Assembly: GCA_027574665.1 (NCBI GenBank)
Contig: CM050648.1
Span: forward strand, 139,872,175-139,936,174
Direction of reading: 5' to 3'
Origin: Rhynochetos jubatus
Taxonomy: Eukaryota; Chordata; Aves; Eurypygiformes; Rhynochetidae
DNA: 64,000 nucleotides
A model generated the notes under the pieces. The model had not been told where the DNA came from. It was given only the letters and a program-made list of their open reading frames with translations, and ran no database searches. The number at the start of each line of letters is the position of its first letter. The first letter of the stretch is position 1. Below are positions 37,263 through 47,744 of this stretch, piece by piece. The translations under genes and the position numbers were made by a program.

Positions 37263-37991
37263 ATTCCCTCAATTTCTCTTCAAAATGTTTTGATCAGCAT
37301 CAGTAATGAGCTGTCTGCTGCAGTCTGTAAGGTAGCTATAAAATGTGACTTTTCTTGAGACAGCAGCCTAAGATCTGCTGACTCGAAGACTGATAGGTTT
37401 CTGTCTTTGGTATTACTGAAGTTGTCTGATCCTAGTACACTGGTCAGGTTTTCTTTGTGTAGTCAAGAATGCTGTGTTCTCATATCCCAGCATTATACTT
37501 TCACATAAAACTTTGTAAATTGGCCCCAGGTCAACCTGGAAATTTATAATCAGAATCATAACATATCTTCGATGTGTATCTTCATATAAAACTCCACATT
37601 TGAAGTTAGACACATACCTTTCTAATTCAGGGAATAAAATGGGACTGCCTCTGCCCTTAAACTCATAAACTACATGTAATCCAGTGTCTCCCACTGACAC
37701 AGTGGGCTTTCAGTGATATGTTAGGCAACACCCTGTCCTTTCCCTCAATTGATGCCTTGTTTGTTTAAAATATTTTGCATTCCTCAGTCCTACAGTGATG
37801 TGGTTTCTTGGTTGTGTTTGGCTTAGTGATACTAGAGAAGGCATGTTTAAGAAACACTTCTGATTTTATTCACCTTTTTAATTCCTTCACGTGGAAGCTG
37901 TGTCAACAAGAGAGGGTAAGTTCTGCATAGGGTTGCTAAAGAAGTACGTTTAGAAACTTGGAGGCTTTTTCTGTGCTTGGTGTTATATATA
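37263..37991. other. Non-coding stretch, no gene recognised
   Basis: Nothing recognised apart from a (TA)n-like ATATAT at 37985-37991 bordering the CR1 tail. Confidence 0.5.
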
Positions 37992-38256
37992 TCATAGAAT
38001 GGTTTGGGCTGGAAGGGGACCTTTAAAGATCATCCAGTTCCAACCCCCTGCCCTGGGCAGGGACACCCTCCACTAGATCAGGTTGCTCATAGCCTCATCC
38101 AGCCTGGCCTTGAACACTTCCAGGGATGAGGCATCCACAGCTTCTCTGAGCAACCTGTCCCAGTGCCTCACCACCCTCACTGTGAAGAATTTCTTCCTTA
38201 TAGCTAATTGAAATCTACCCGCTTCCAGTTTAAAGCCATGACTCCTTGTCCTATGT
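37992..38256 (-). mobile_element. CR1 LINE, well-preserved 3' end (bird-type subfamily)
   Basis: Starting with TCATAGAATGGTTTGGGCTGG, the segment is the reverse complement of a CR1 3' end and continues through 'ATCCAGTTCCAACCCCCTGCC', 'GGGACACCCTCCACTAGATC', 'CAGCCTGGCCTTGAACACTT', 'CTCTGAGCAACCTGTCCCAG' and 'GTGAAGAATTTCTTCC' to 'ACTCCTTGTCCTATGTCA'. The last parts encode the C-terminal reverse-transcriptase relic. About 265 bp remain, 5'-truncated. It differs from the copy at 43568 at scattered positions, so the two are separate insertions of one subfamily group. Confidence 0.96.
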
Positions 38257-40467
38257 CATATGCATACATGTTGTCTTCTGAAGAGATAGCTATCTGTCCC
38301 TTGAAAGCCTGCTGGTGGATGTAGAGAGCTGCATTCATGCTGCATTCCTCGGTGCGGTGGCATCTGTGGCGATAGCTGTTCTTTGAGTTTTAATTTTGCT
38401 TTACTTTTGTCTCATGCACACAGAGTTATCAATGAGAAATGTGAGCTTAGCTTTTGGTGGTGAATCTGCGTTAACATTTGAAAACCTCACTAATTCCGTT
38501 TATAAGCCCAACAGAGGTCTTAGAAGCGGTCACTGACAAACTAAGGGAGCTGCTTTCTTCTGAGACATTAAGCTGTTATCAAAGAGTCTGTAGGGCTGAA
38601 AATCCCATCATAAAACACATGCACTCTGACTTTCAAAAGCAGCTTGGTGGCTTGGGTGACAGTGATACACAGTGATACTTTGGCTCTTTAAGCAATTTTG
38701 GTTAAAAAAATCCCTCATGTATTTTGTTTGATGCTAAAGCTGAGACAAAAAATCATGAAAGTGAGAGTTGAGGCAGGGAGACAGTTTTATTTTTTCCACA
38801 GAGCTGAAACAATGATCGACCAGTCTGGCTTCCCACTTTCTCTACAGTTACTGAAGCTCTCTATGAGAAAGTTGAGGGAAAGGTCTTAATATTTTTGCTT
38901 TTGTCTTGTTTACGCAGGAAGGCTTTTTAATATGTTACTGACTTTTACCACTAATTCTGCTTTTACATTTGTTTCAACCTGGGCAATGGAAATTTCATTG
39001 ATCTATTTCTAGCCACAAAAGACTTTTTTGTTATTCTGTAGCAGCCTAGTAATAGCAGTGGGAATTGAGAAGTTTATCAGGTCCTGTAAATTAAAATCTT
39101 GCCAAAGACAACTGCTTGTATTTTTATTAAAATTGCCTGAAGGGGCACAAATCTGCCCTCCTTAGCTTTAACACAAAAAAGGTCATGTTCTTAACCTAGA
39201 TGTAAAATGCAGAAGAGAATGAAGAATAATAAATTGGGACCTGTGGTCAGGGTCTTTTGTCTTTCCTAAAACTCTTTTCTGAAGAGTTAAGTGCATAATG
39301 ATATTAAAAAGAAGGTGAATAAGTAAACAATATCTTTCAGCAGCAGCTTCTTCTAGGGTGCAATCTAACCATCTTTGTTTAGAAAGCTTCAGGCTCCATG
39401 ATGTAATTTTAATGACATTTAAATTTAGCATTCATATTGCAGAACAAAGGGAGACTTGCCCCTGTGCATCAAGGCTTCCCATTTCCATGCAAGGGTGAAG
39501 GCCGTAATAATTATGGATAATGTCCAGAGAGACAGTCATGACTGCAAGTGAAAGCAAATCCCTGCTTGCCCCTTCATAGTTAAATAAATATTTGGTGAAC
39601 TAATAAGTGCTCATAATTTTAAGCTGTTATGTTAGCATAAAAAGGGAGAAAAATAATCATTTTGTGGTGGCTGGGGCAGCAACCCTGCTGGCTGCCTGAG
39701 AATGTTAAATAGCAAGGGTGGAAAGGGGAGCAGATATTCACACTCATCCTCAGAGAGTGCAACTATCACCAAACACATGCAGAAAAAATATTCATTATTT
39801 TTGTATTGAGGAACAAGGCGGCCAGCCTGGGAATCAAGATTTGGATGGTGCATGCAGCCCATGCTTCCTTTCAGCCTCATCCAAAGACCTGCTCAGCAGC
39901 TCTGCAGAAAATTGGTTTACACCAGTGTTACCCATCCTAGGTCTGTCTGGGCACCGTTTACCAAAAGGAAGCCCTGCCTGCTCTGCTCAGCAGCTGGCAC
40001 GTTCCCACTGCCTGAATGCTGTCCTCCTCACCAGATTTAAGTGGCCAGTGTAGCACTGAGTACCTGTGGGCATTTTGGTCCTACCTCTGTTCAGCGAAGA
40101 GATGCGGTTGTGTGGTGAGGCACCGAGCTGGTCTGAAAACAGGTTTTCATACGCTGATAGAAGCCTACAGTGCTGCCAAAAGTTGGGCTCTTACTTACCA
40201 CAGTCTTTATCCTGTCTCATTGGTTTCTCAGCTTAGTTCATCATGTGCTGTCCAGAGGGTTGGGCCAGCCACCTTGTGGGAGGTAGAAGGGGGACAGGGT
40301 GGCCTTAGCAAGAATAGGCATCTGGGTGTGTGGGGACAGGTATCCAGAGGGGTGATTGTGGAGACACAGGAGAGGCAGGAGGGCAGGTGTGACCCTCAGG
40401 TATCACAGACCAGGTGCAGTTTGTTGGAAGGTGAGAAGAGGTGGCATGAGTAAGGGCATCACTGGAT
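38257..40467. other. Non-coding stretch, no gene recognised
   Basis: Frames up to 145 codons (40016-40453, plus) carry no family signature. A small direct repeat (CAGTGATAC, about 38661-38678) is seen. No other repeat recognised. Confidence 0.5.
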
Positions 40468-40565
40468 TAACATGTTCAGTTCTGGTGGCATTCTGAAAAC
40501 CAAAATTGGAAAAGAGCTACAGAAATTGCTCCAGACCTGGGAATTGTGCCTGGAAGAGACTGAGT
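40468..40565 (+). mobile_element. Possible decayed CR1/L3 ORF2 fragment
   Basis: 'CATGTTCAGTTCTGGTGGCATT' and 'AAAATTGGAAAAGAGCTACAGAAATTGCTCCAGA' resemble the CR1/L3 segment that encodes a VQFWSP-type motif followed by an E(K/R)VQRRATK-type motif. After that the similarity is lost. This may be the reverse-transcriptase thumb region of an old element, but the match is short and I rate it weakly. Confidence 0.35.
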
Positions 40566-42182
40566 TTGATGGTGACTTTGATTTAGCAGCTCTGTAGATG
40601 GTTGGCCTCTGAGACCGGGGGTAATGGTCTTTGAATTAGGAGACAGATTGTGATCAAAGAAGTGGAACAGGAAATTCAGGAAAGTCATTCTGGAAACAGA
40701 GAGTGTGATTTTGACAATAAGGAGAGTTTCCTATTGGAGCTGCTTATGAGGAGTTATAAGGGATCATCACCGCCCTAGACTTGACTGAACAGCCTTCTAA
40801 AACATGGGCAAGAGCTTCAAAGAAACTGGGTTTGATGCTAGTTTTAGAAAGGGGATGTTTGGTCCACAGGCTGTAAGATGGTGCAAGGCTCTAAACTATT
40901 CTATATACTTTCTTAGAGGTAAGACTTTGTTGGCCACAATATCTTTTCTTTACATATTTGGTGTATTACTCTGTGTCTTGGAATGAATAAAATTCTAATC
41001 TTAACATTATGTTGTTTTTAATTTAAAATTGCAACGTTTGAGAGGGATTTTTTTCCCCTTAGAAACTTATTCCTTTCCTTGGTTTTTATGGCCTGAAGGT
41101 TTTCTCTCTCTTTTTTATTTATCATCTCATATTGCTATGGTTTGAAGATATACAGCAATGACGCAGGCTGCTGTTGAGTTTTGGTTCTTTGACTGGTTTC
41201 TATTTTTAGAGTGTTCTTAGTTGCACTGAAAACAAGCAGCAGCAACTGTATTGGCCCCAATATACAGCACAGTTTTTGTCAGAAGATACCATGTGAATAA
41301 CATAGCTTGCCCTATATTTAGGGACTAGACAGAACATGATCCTTTTAAAGAACATACTCTACCTATATATAAGTAACAGGCCTTGCTGTAGCTGCCCAGA
41401 TTCCCCCTGGACAAATGAAACTAGAATTAATAACCTTGGCTTAGCATCCTCCCTGAGACTCGGCACTGTGACCAGCTGCGTTAGCTCACCCTACAGAAAG
41501 TGGTGAACTGTAGCTCTCCTGATGTCTCACTGGCTGCGAAATCCTTAGCAGGCACCGGAGCGCATATGTGCTGCTTTGCAGGGGTATGCCCTAGCCAGCC
41601 CAGAGGATCAGCCTACCTGCCTCTTTTGCCCAAGTTTTAAGAAGTGGAACATGTCTTCCAAGAGGGGAAGAGCCTGGCACCTCAATCCTCAAATTAGAGA
41701 TGACAGAAGAGGCAAGATTAACTCTTCAGTCTGAGCTGGCAGAGCAGTGCCTGTCCCTCTGCTTGCCAGAGTCCAGCTGAGCATCCTTCATGCAATTAGT
41801 CATGGTCTCTTTTCTTCACCCAAGCAGAAAACCATTGAGCCCTAATTGTTTTCCAGGGTATAATGGGAACACTTGGGAGTTCCCAAAATTTCCACAGGTC
41901 AGAACAGATCAAAATTTTAAATCCCTGATCAGTACTTTGCACAGCATTTTCCTTGTGTTTGTGCTTTAGAGGAAGCAGGAATTCCCCGTTCTACTCTTTC
42001 ATGCAGCCACCTTTTGTCTAGCTCAAAGTCCCCATAGGAGAAACCTCCACTTGGGATAAATAAAATGAAGTAATTTTGCTAGCAGTTTCGTGTATAAGAA
42101 GTTTTCCCTATGAAAGACTTCTTGAAATTGATTTTCCTGATACGTGATTTCCTTTTTTTTAACTTGAATTTCCTCTGAGGTT
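40566..42182. other. Non-coding stretch, no gene recognised
   Basis: No exon, RNA gene or repeat family recognised in about 1.6 kb. Confidence 0.5.
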
Positions 42183-42216
42183 TTGCCTTTATATTTTTGC
42201 CTTTATATTTTTGCCT
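42183..42216. repeat. 14-bp tandem repeat, 2.4 copies
   Basis: The unit TTGCCTTTATATTT occurs twice without change (42183-42196, 42197-42210) and a third copy is broken off after TTGCCT. This is a small minisatellite-like duplication that must be recent, since the copies are identical. Confidence 0.85.
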
Positions 42217-43567
42217 GGATTTCCTGAAGTAAGATTTAGCTGAGCTACTTTTGAAGAAGGAGGATCAGTATTAAAAAAGAAATATTCTGTTTGAGATTGT
42301 AATTTCTACCATTTGAAAATATTCCTGAAGTTTGGATAAAAAAAAGAGCTAATGATGGTGAACAGGGCTAAGTGAATGGAAAAGCAGATTGAATGGCAGT
42401 GGGCTTTTTGAATAGATTTTGAAAAGATGCCTTTTCCCAGCCAGTGTGAAAGCATTATCCATGTCAGGCATTTAATGCTAAGGAACAGCTCTGTTAGCTA
42501 TATAAAACTGCACTGGGTGGGAGAAGACTCTTGTACAGGCTTTATTACTTCTGTCATTTGGTTCCTCTTCCCAGTCATGTTCCCAGGTCTTGCCCTGTTC
42601 CTGCGGATATTTTTAGCAGTGATGGTCACTGACCAGACTGTGTCCACATTGCAAAGTGCAGCTCCAGGCCCCTTCTTGGGTTTGAGCTGCTGGCCCAGGA
42701 CCCCCTTGTAGGCATCATTCAGGCACCATGAGATTTATCTGAGGGAAAAACCCCAGTGTGTGCTCAGACACCTGAATAACACATGGAGAGATCAGACACA
42801 GTCCAGGAAGTGAACTCAAGTATCTGACAGATCTGTCCCCAGCAGGTATCTTCATAAATGCCTGTTTTAAGTCAAACCCACTTTAACCTGCCAAGAGGCA
42901 GCTATATGTTCAGCATCTGCATAGAGTGTGGCTTCTTGTATGTTTTATTCCACTTGACATCCTGGTTTTATTACCCTTTCTCTATCACAGTGCAAGCCCA
43001 TGGGCCAAGAAGTACAAGAGAAAACATCACTGTCGTCTTTTCCATCTTGAATCACATCTCATTGACATTTGCTTCTGTCTGGCATCTTATTTAAAAATAC
43101 CTTAAAGTCAAGCTTCACGCAATATCATCTGTTGAAGACAACACCTAAATTGAACTGTAACTGTACACTCAGAGCCCCTGCTTGCATCTGAGAAGGGCTG
43201 AGTTTGATCCAGGAATAGAAGGATTTACAGCTTCTGTATCCAGTGTTCTAAACTTTTAGTTTAGGATGTTTTCTGGACTTTAAAAAGGCATTTCAGATCT
43301 CTTTGCCTATATACAATTGTCCTTATTAATTGCTCCTTTGGATTGCCCATCTTGAAATCAAAATATCACATGGCAGTATATTTTTCCCTATCTAAGGTAA
43401 AATTAGAAAGTGCTTGAAAATAGTTTTGTTGTGATTTTGCAGCTCATAGTAATTGGAATTTCATTAAAGTTCCTTTCTCTACATCACCTTTCTGTCAGAA
43501 GCCCTTACAACATTTCACTATATGCAGTGATTTCCCTTCTCACATTGTTAGCCTGAATTGCTGTTTT
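42217..43567. other. Non-coding stretch, no gene recognised
   Basis: No repeats or exons recognised. Plus-strand frames at 42427-42711 and 42858-43094 are hydrophobic, T-rich chance frames. Confidence 0.5.
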
Positions 43568-43855
43568 CATAGAATCACAGAACGGTTTGGGTTGGAAGGG
43601 ACCTTAAAGATCATCCAGTTCCAACCCCCCTGCCATGGGCAGGGACACCCTCCACTAGACCAGGTTGCTCAAAGCCTCATCCAGCCTGGCCTTGGACACT
43701 TCCAGGGATGGGGCATCCACAGCTTCTCTGGGCAACCTGTCCCAGTGCCTCACCACCCTCTCCAGGAAGAATTTCTTCCTGATATCTAGTCTATATCTAC
43801 CCACTTTCAATTTAAAGCCATTGTCCCTTGTCCTACTTCCCCCTCTCATTCTTTT
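43568..43855 (-). mobile_element. CR1 LINE, youngest-looking 3' end with intact C-terminal frame
   Basis: Begins with TCATAGAATCACAGAACGG, the reverse of the doubled CR1 end motif, and keeps near-consensus wording through 'GGTTGGAAGGGACCTTAAAG', 'CCCCCCTGCCATGGGCAGGG', 'TCAAAGCCTCATCCAGCCTG', 'GGATGGGGCATCCACAGCTT' and 'CTCTCCAGGAAGAATTTCTT'. On the minus strand about 65 codons of the ORF2 C-terminus are still open (43852 down to the stop at 43655-43657), containing GGSRTRDNGFKLK, DIRKKFF, RHWDRLPREAVDAPS and ending ALSNLV. The copy is 5'-truncated, so it cannot mobilise. Open frame and low visible divergence mark it as the least decayed repeat in the window. Confidence 0.97.
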
Positions 43856-44059
43856 GTGTGCATTGCTAGTGGCTGATCCTAATGTCACTTCAAGAGCACA
43901 TTCCTTTCTCTCCTGACTGGTACCCCCTTCCATAGTGAAATATGTTGTGAAGTTCCAAGGGAGACAACTGTTACTGGTGTGTGATGAAACGGGCAAGACC
44001 TGATGTTAAGTATAGTAGTACCTTGGTAATCATTGATTAACTTGGGGTGCAGTGATTTC
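43856..44059. other. Spacer between two CR1 pieces
   Basis: Sequence here does not follow the CR1 consensus in a way I can recognise. It could be heavily decayed CR1, a replaced segment, or unique DNA. Confidence 0.4.
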
Positions 44060-44195
44060 TGTATGTTTTCTAGTCCAAAACACTCACAATACTCCAGGTG
44101 TAATCTCACAGGTGCTGAACTGAGGTGAGGATGAGTTCCCTTAACTTGGTGGCTGTACTTGTTAGGTCCTTTTTGCTGCAAGGACACACTGCTGA
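44060..44195 (-). mobile_element. Older CR1 ORF2 fragment, minus strand
   Basis: 'ATACTCCAGGTGTAATCTCACA', 'GGTGCTGAACTGAGG', 'CTTAACTTGGTGGCTGTACTTG' and 'TGCAAGGACACACTGCTGAT' follow in order the CR1 reverse-transcriptase-end segment that reads cagtactccaggtggggtctcacaag, agcggagtagaggg, cttgacctgctggccacgctt and ctgcaagcgcacactgctggctcat. The polarity is the same as in the copy at 43568. The divergence is clearly higher, and one internal stretch (cagcccaggatacgg) is missing. Confidence 0.7.
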
Positions 44196-45141
44196 TGAAC
44201 TATAGCCAAATATGATAAGAGGCTTACCTAAGAACCAAGAGGGTGAGGCACACTGATGCAAGTGGTAATGAACTGAGAAGTAAGTGTGTGTGTTGCTCAT
44301 GCCCCCATTGCCCCTGTTGATATGAGCATCAGTGCATCCTGTGGTCTCCAGAGACACAACTGCAGACTTACCTGTGGGATTTAGCACAAGGTAACAGAGC
44401 AGCTCCAAAGTAGCTGTTAGCGGCACAGAGGAAAAATGGTGAGACCCAGCCCACCCAGAACTTGAACTCGTGTACTGATGATGTACCAGACTGTAAATCC
44501 ATGCACAGCACAGATATTCTTCCAGGGAAGGCCAGAGGTTCCTTCTTAGCTTGTCCTAATATCAAACACACCTCCCTTCTCTCTTTTATTGGGGTGTTGC
44601 AAGTGTCCCTTTCTTCCCCGAAAAGTACCTTCTTTGCTTTTATGTTGTGCTATGCTGTAGATGCAGGTCACCATCTCACCCAGCACAGAGTCTGCCAGTA
44701 TCATCCCTTACTTTGCCCTAAACCTGGAGTCCAGTGCTCACCCTCTGTTTGTTGTGTTAGCTCCTGAGACAATAAGATTTGAGGCAGATGCCCTCCAGGG
44801 AGACTGCAATGGAAGGACATACCAACATTTCTTCCTTCTCTAGGGCTTTTGCTATTGCACAGAGCCACAAATGGGAGGGAGATCCAGGACAGATTGTGAA
44901 AGCAGCACTGTTGAGGAAGTTTGTTTAATGATTTGCTGGCTGTGGACTGGACCAGAACACCAGAGAGCAGGGTAAAGGGTCAAATCCCAAGTGTCCTCCC
45001 CAGAGGCTGCATCCCTTCAGAGTCCTCACATGCTTAGGGAGATGAAGTTTGTGCTTCCCTGCACCAGAAGGCAGCAGACCAGAAAGCCATAGTTTAGATC
45101 CAGAAGAGCCTGTTTATAGTACTCCATTCTCAGCTCTAACC
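44196..45141. other. Non-coding stretch, no gene recognised
   Basis: Frames around 100 codons exist on both strands (44106-44426 minus, 44462-44767 plus) and carry no motifs. No further repeat family is supported. Confidence 0.5.
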
Positions 45142-45320
45142 TAACACAGGCCAGATAATTCCTTCCAGTAATTCCTGCCTTGCGCACTGCATCCCAGCTT
45201 CTGTTTGAGCTAGAACAGATCTCTCAAAAATAGTCATTTAGTCATGTTTTAACAACACTGTGAGGTACAGAATTTGCTGCTTTCCTTGGTAATCGTTTTA
45301 ATCTAACCAAGCCCCTGAGT
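45142..45320 (-). mobile_element. Ancient L3-like CR1 LINE, 3' region
   Basis: The reverse complement matches the 3' end of an old CR1/L3 subfamily common in turtles and crocodilians. On the plus strand it reads 'TAACACAGGCCAGATAATTCC', 'TCCAGTAATTCCTGC', 'TGAGCTAGAACAGATCTCTC', 'AGTCATTTAGTCATGTTTTAA' and 'TTTCCTTGGTAATCGTTTTAATC', against the expected order of aacacaggccagagaatt, cagtgattcctgc, gagctagagcatat, ccagtcttgattt and cttggtaacctgttccaatg. The end motif itself is missing. Order of five segments makes the call firm; age is inferred from divergence. Confidence 0.8.
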
Positions 45321-45820
45321 GGGAGAATAGGCCTCAGACTATTCCTGAATAAATTGGGACTTAAAACTCTTCTATGAAATATTTTTTGAAAAAGATTTAT
45401 TAACTATTAGGAACTTAGTCTTACAGTTCTTCATCTGGAAAAAAGTGACTTGACATCAGAAGCAGACCTGGCAGGCAGTGTAAGTCCATTTCATTTCACC
45501 TTTACCACTGGATAACTAAGAAATGCTATAACTTATTGCTCCAGTATCTTAAGGTTATTCTTGCAGCCATTAGCTTTTCCAGTAATGCAAATATATGACT
45601 GGTGTTGATGCTGTTAATTAATCATATTTACTGTTTTAATCTCCTTTGGTAACATGCAGCCCAGCTGTTTATGCAGATGCCAGTCAGGCAATCAACCCTC
45701 CTCAATCCCAAAAGACAAAATCATGATGGATGGCTCTGTCTCACAGCTCTCATTGCCTATGCATTTGTTGATAAATCCAACGCTTTTTCTGCATCATTGA
45801 TCAGCAGCATGAGACTCCTG
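45321..45820. other. Non-coding stretch, no gene recognised
   Basis: Flank of the L3-like relic, moderately AT-rich; no exon recognised. Confidence 0.5.
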
Positions 45821-45863
45821 GTTTTGGTTTTTTTGGTTTTTTTTTTTTTGGTTTTTTTTTTGG
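45821..45863. repeat. G/T-rich low-complexity tract
   Basis: GGTTTTGG, then T runs split by GG. Same class as 31008-31073. It yields spurious frames of repeated K, N and Q on the minus strand and V, F and L on the plus strand. Confidence 0.75.
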
Positions 45864-46526
45864 TCAGTAGCTTGTAAAATGCCATTGTGACATTCCTTTC
45901 TTCCTAAAGGCAGCCTGAGGTCTGGGTGAGACTTTGGCTGTGCTGGCAAAGGAGATGATTGCCTTGAAATTTGGGGACAGTTAACAGAAGTGAGCTGAAG
46001 TGCTAATACTGTCTTTCCAGGTCTGTCTGCCCAGCATGGAATATCCTTCAGGACCATGCATGGTATGAACATGCTTAGACCAGGCTATGCCAACCAGTTC
46101 CCATCCAGATCCAAATATTTAATTTCTTGGCTTCCCTGACAGCAAGGTCTGGACAAATTTTTGGATCTAGAAATGAGTAACTGTGGTTATCACGTGGCCT
46201 TGGTTATCCAGGTAACCTTGGTAAACCCTGAACCTTGGAGCTAATGTGCTGAAATCCTCCCTGTGTTCAAGGGAAGCAGTGTGGGGTTGAGAAGACAGTA
46301 ATTCATCAGTGTCCCAAGAAGCAGCAAGAAAAAATGGCTGGGTGAAGGAATTCCCTGAGAAGTTGTTGAGCTGAGGGTCCCGTTAAAATTTGGTGAACCC
46401 TGTGCAGATCAGAGATCCTTTAACATCACAGGCATGTTCACTAGGAACGTGATGATGCTATGTTGTGTGTGTGCAGTTCAGCCATGTGATGCCTGAGGGC
46501 TGGACTTGTCGATCCTGACCCTGAGG
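45864..46526. other. Non-coding stretch, no gene recognised
   Basis: A short cluster of CCTTGG words occurs near 46197-46250. No repeat family or exon recognised. Confidence 0.5.
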
Positions 46527-47262
46527 TTATCTGTGCATCCACAGCAGCCGTTTGGAGGCCAGGAGGCCAGCAAACAGTGGTTGCCTCAAAAATTTGGGAA
46601 AACCCATTCCTTGGATACTTATCTCAAAATACACTGTTGGTATATATAATAGGGGAGTCCTGTATTCCTCAGGGTATCCAGTGATCAGTCTCAGATCTCT
46701 TTCTGTGTGAGGGCTGAATGTCTCAGCTCTGTGGGACTCTGGCACAAAGCAGCACCAAGCCAGGTGCAAAACCTCAGTCGCGCTTACCTGTGCAAACAAA
46801 CAGAAGACAAGGGGTAAAAGGAGATTCTGCACAAACATGTCACTCAGAGCCAGAGAAACCAGGGAAATTGTTCTTTTGGGGAGATGATTAGCTCCTGTAG
46901 TGGAGGCATTATTGCATTTCATTCCTGTGACTGGAGCATCATAGTAAAATTTGCTGTGTGATGATTCAAAGCTGTTAGCTGTGAATGAGAGCAGAGCTCT
47001 GTCCGTCTGGCAGCAGAGGACCGGCTGCAGTACAGGCAGGATTGCGCCAGGGAATACGATGTTGATACCTGCAAGTATCTTTCCACTTGAGTTAACTTTA
47101 TTGTTATAAATTTCTGACCTTACTTCTGGGAATCGCTCGCACCAAATAAAGATGTGCACCTCAAGATTGCTAATGCAATCGCAACTGAGAAGTGGTGAAT
47201 GTTTGCTTCTGGGGTTAAAAATGGGATCTGAGACTATACCCAAAACTGCAGTATCTGCTTCC
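46527..47262 (-). other. Longest open frame of the window, function unknown
   Basis: On the minus strand about 245 codons are free of stops between a TAG at 47262-47264 and the stop at 46527-46529. The first ATG in frame is at 46922-46920, leaving 131 codons. From codon TTG at 47243 the frame spans 238 codons. The translated stretch has a hydrophobic segment around residues 125-155 (counted from 47243) and is otherwise mixed, with no domain, zinc-finger spacing, reverse-transcriptase or other motif that I know. A run this long is uncommon but not impossible by chance in a 64-kb window searched in six frames. It could be a long exon of an unknown transcript, a decayed retroelement piece, or chance; I favour chance. 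Confidence 0.12.
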
Positions 47263-47725
47263 TAGTTTAAACTGTGATGTTTATGACAATTGCAACCCAT
47301 GTCCCATTATTTTTCATCCTTTTTTTTTTTTTTTTTCCTAGGAAGCGAAATATTTAGTCATTTTTCCAGCACAGCCAAGTCTCATACCTGGTTACAGAGT
47401 ATACCTCTGGCAAACTTTCTCTGTAAACACATTTCTTCAAGTTCTAATGAGAGCACACACTCCATTTCAGAGAGTTGAGTCTCAAGTAACAGATACCAGA
47501 GCAAAAGGTTCTTTATTATGATAATCCAAAACTGGGTTATAGTAGCTGCAGTACTTACAAGCTGTGCTATGAGGGCTTCCCAGAACCTTTGTCACTCATA
47601 TAAGCCCGCGTGTCTCTCCAGGGTTTTTAGTGTAATAACCCTCCCCAAAAATGCTTCTTAAAAATACATTTAAATTACTTCAGGAGGTAGCAGTTTGTTC
47701 AAATTAGTGCTACTTCAAACCTCCC
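47263..47725. other. Non-coding stretch with T17 run
   Basis: T17 at 47320-47336, then ordinary unique-looking DNA. No gene recognised. Confidence 0.5.
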
Positions 47726-47744
47726 CTTCGCAGCGCCTGCGAAG
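47726..47744. promoter_or_regulatory. Perfect CpG-bearing inverted repeat, hairpin or dimer site
   Basis: CTTCGCAG (47726-47733) and CTGCGAAG (47737-47744) are exact reverse complements around CGC. The stem is GC-rich and three CpGs lie in 19 bp, standing out in CpG-poor surroundings. It could form a stable RNA hairpin with a 3-nt loop or serve as a dyad for a CpG-sensitive DNA-binding protein. No gene is near to assign a role. Confidence 0.35.

Noticed and set aside
43592-43916. Plus-strand frames over the CR1 tail
   Set aside because: They are antisense shadows; the true relic frame is on the minus strand with the CR1 C-terminal motif.
45794-46072. Minus-strand frame ending in repeated K, N and Q
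   Set aside because: Produced by the G/T-rich tract at 45821-45863.
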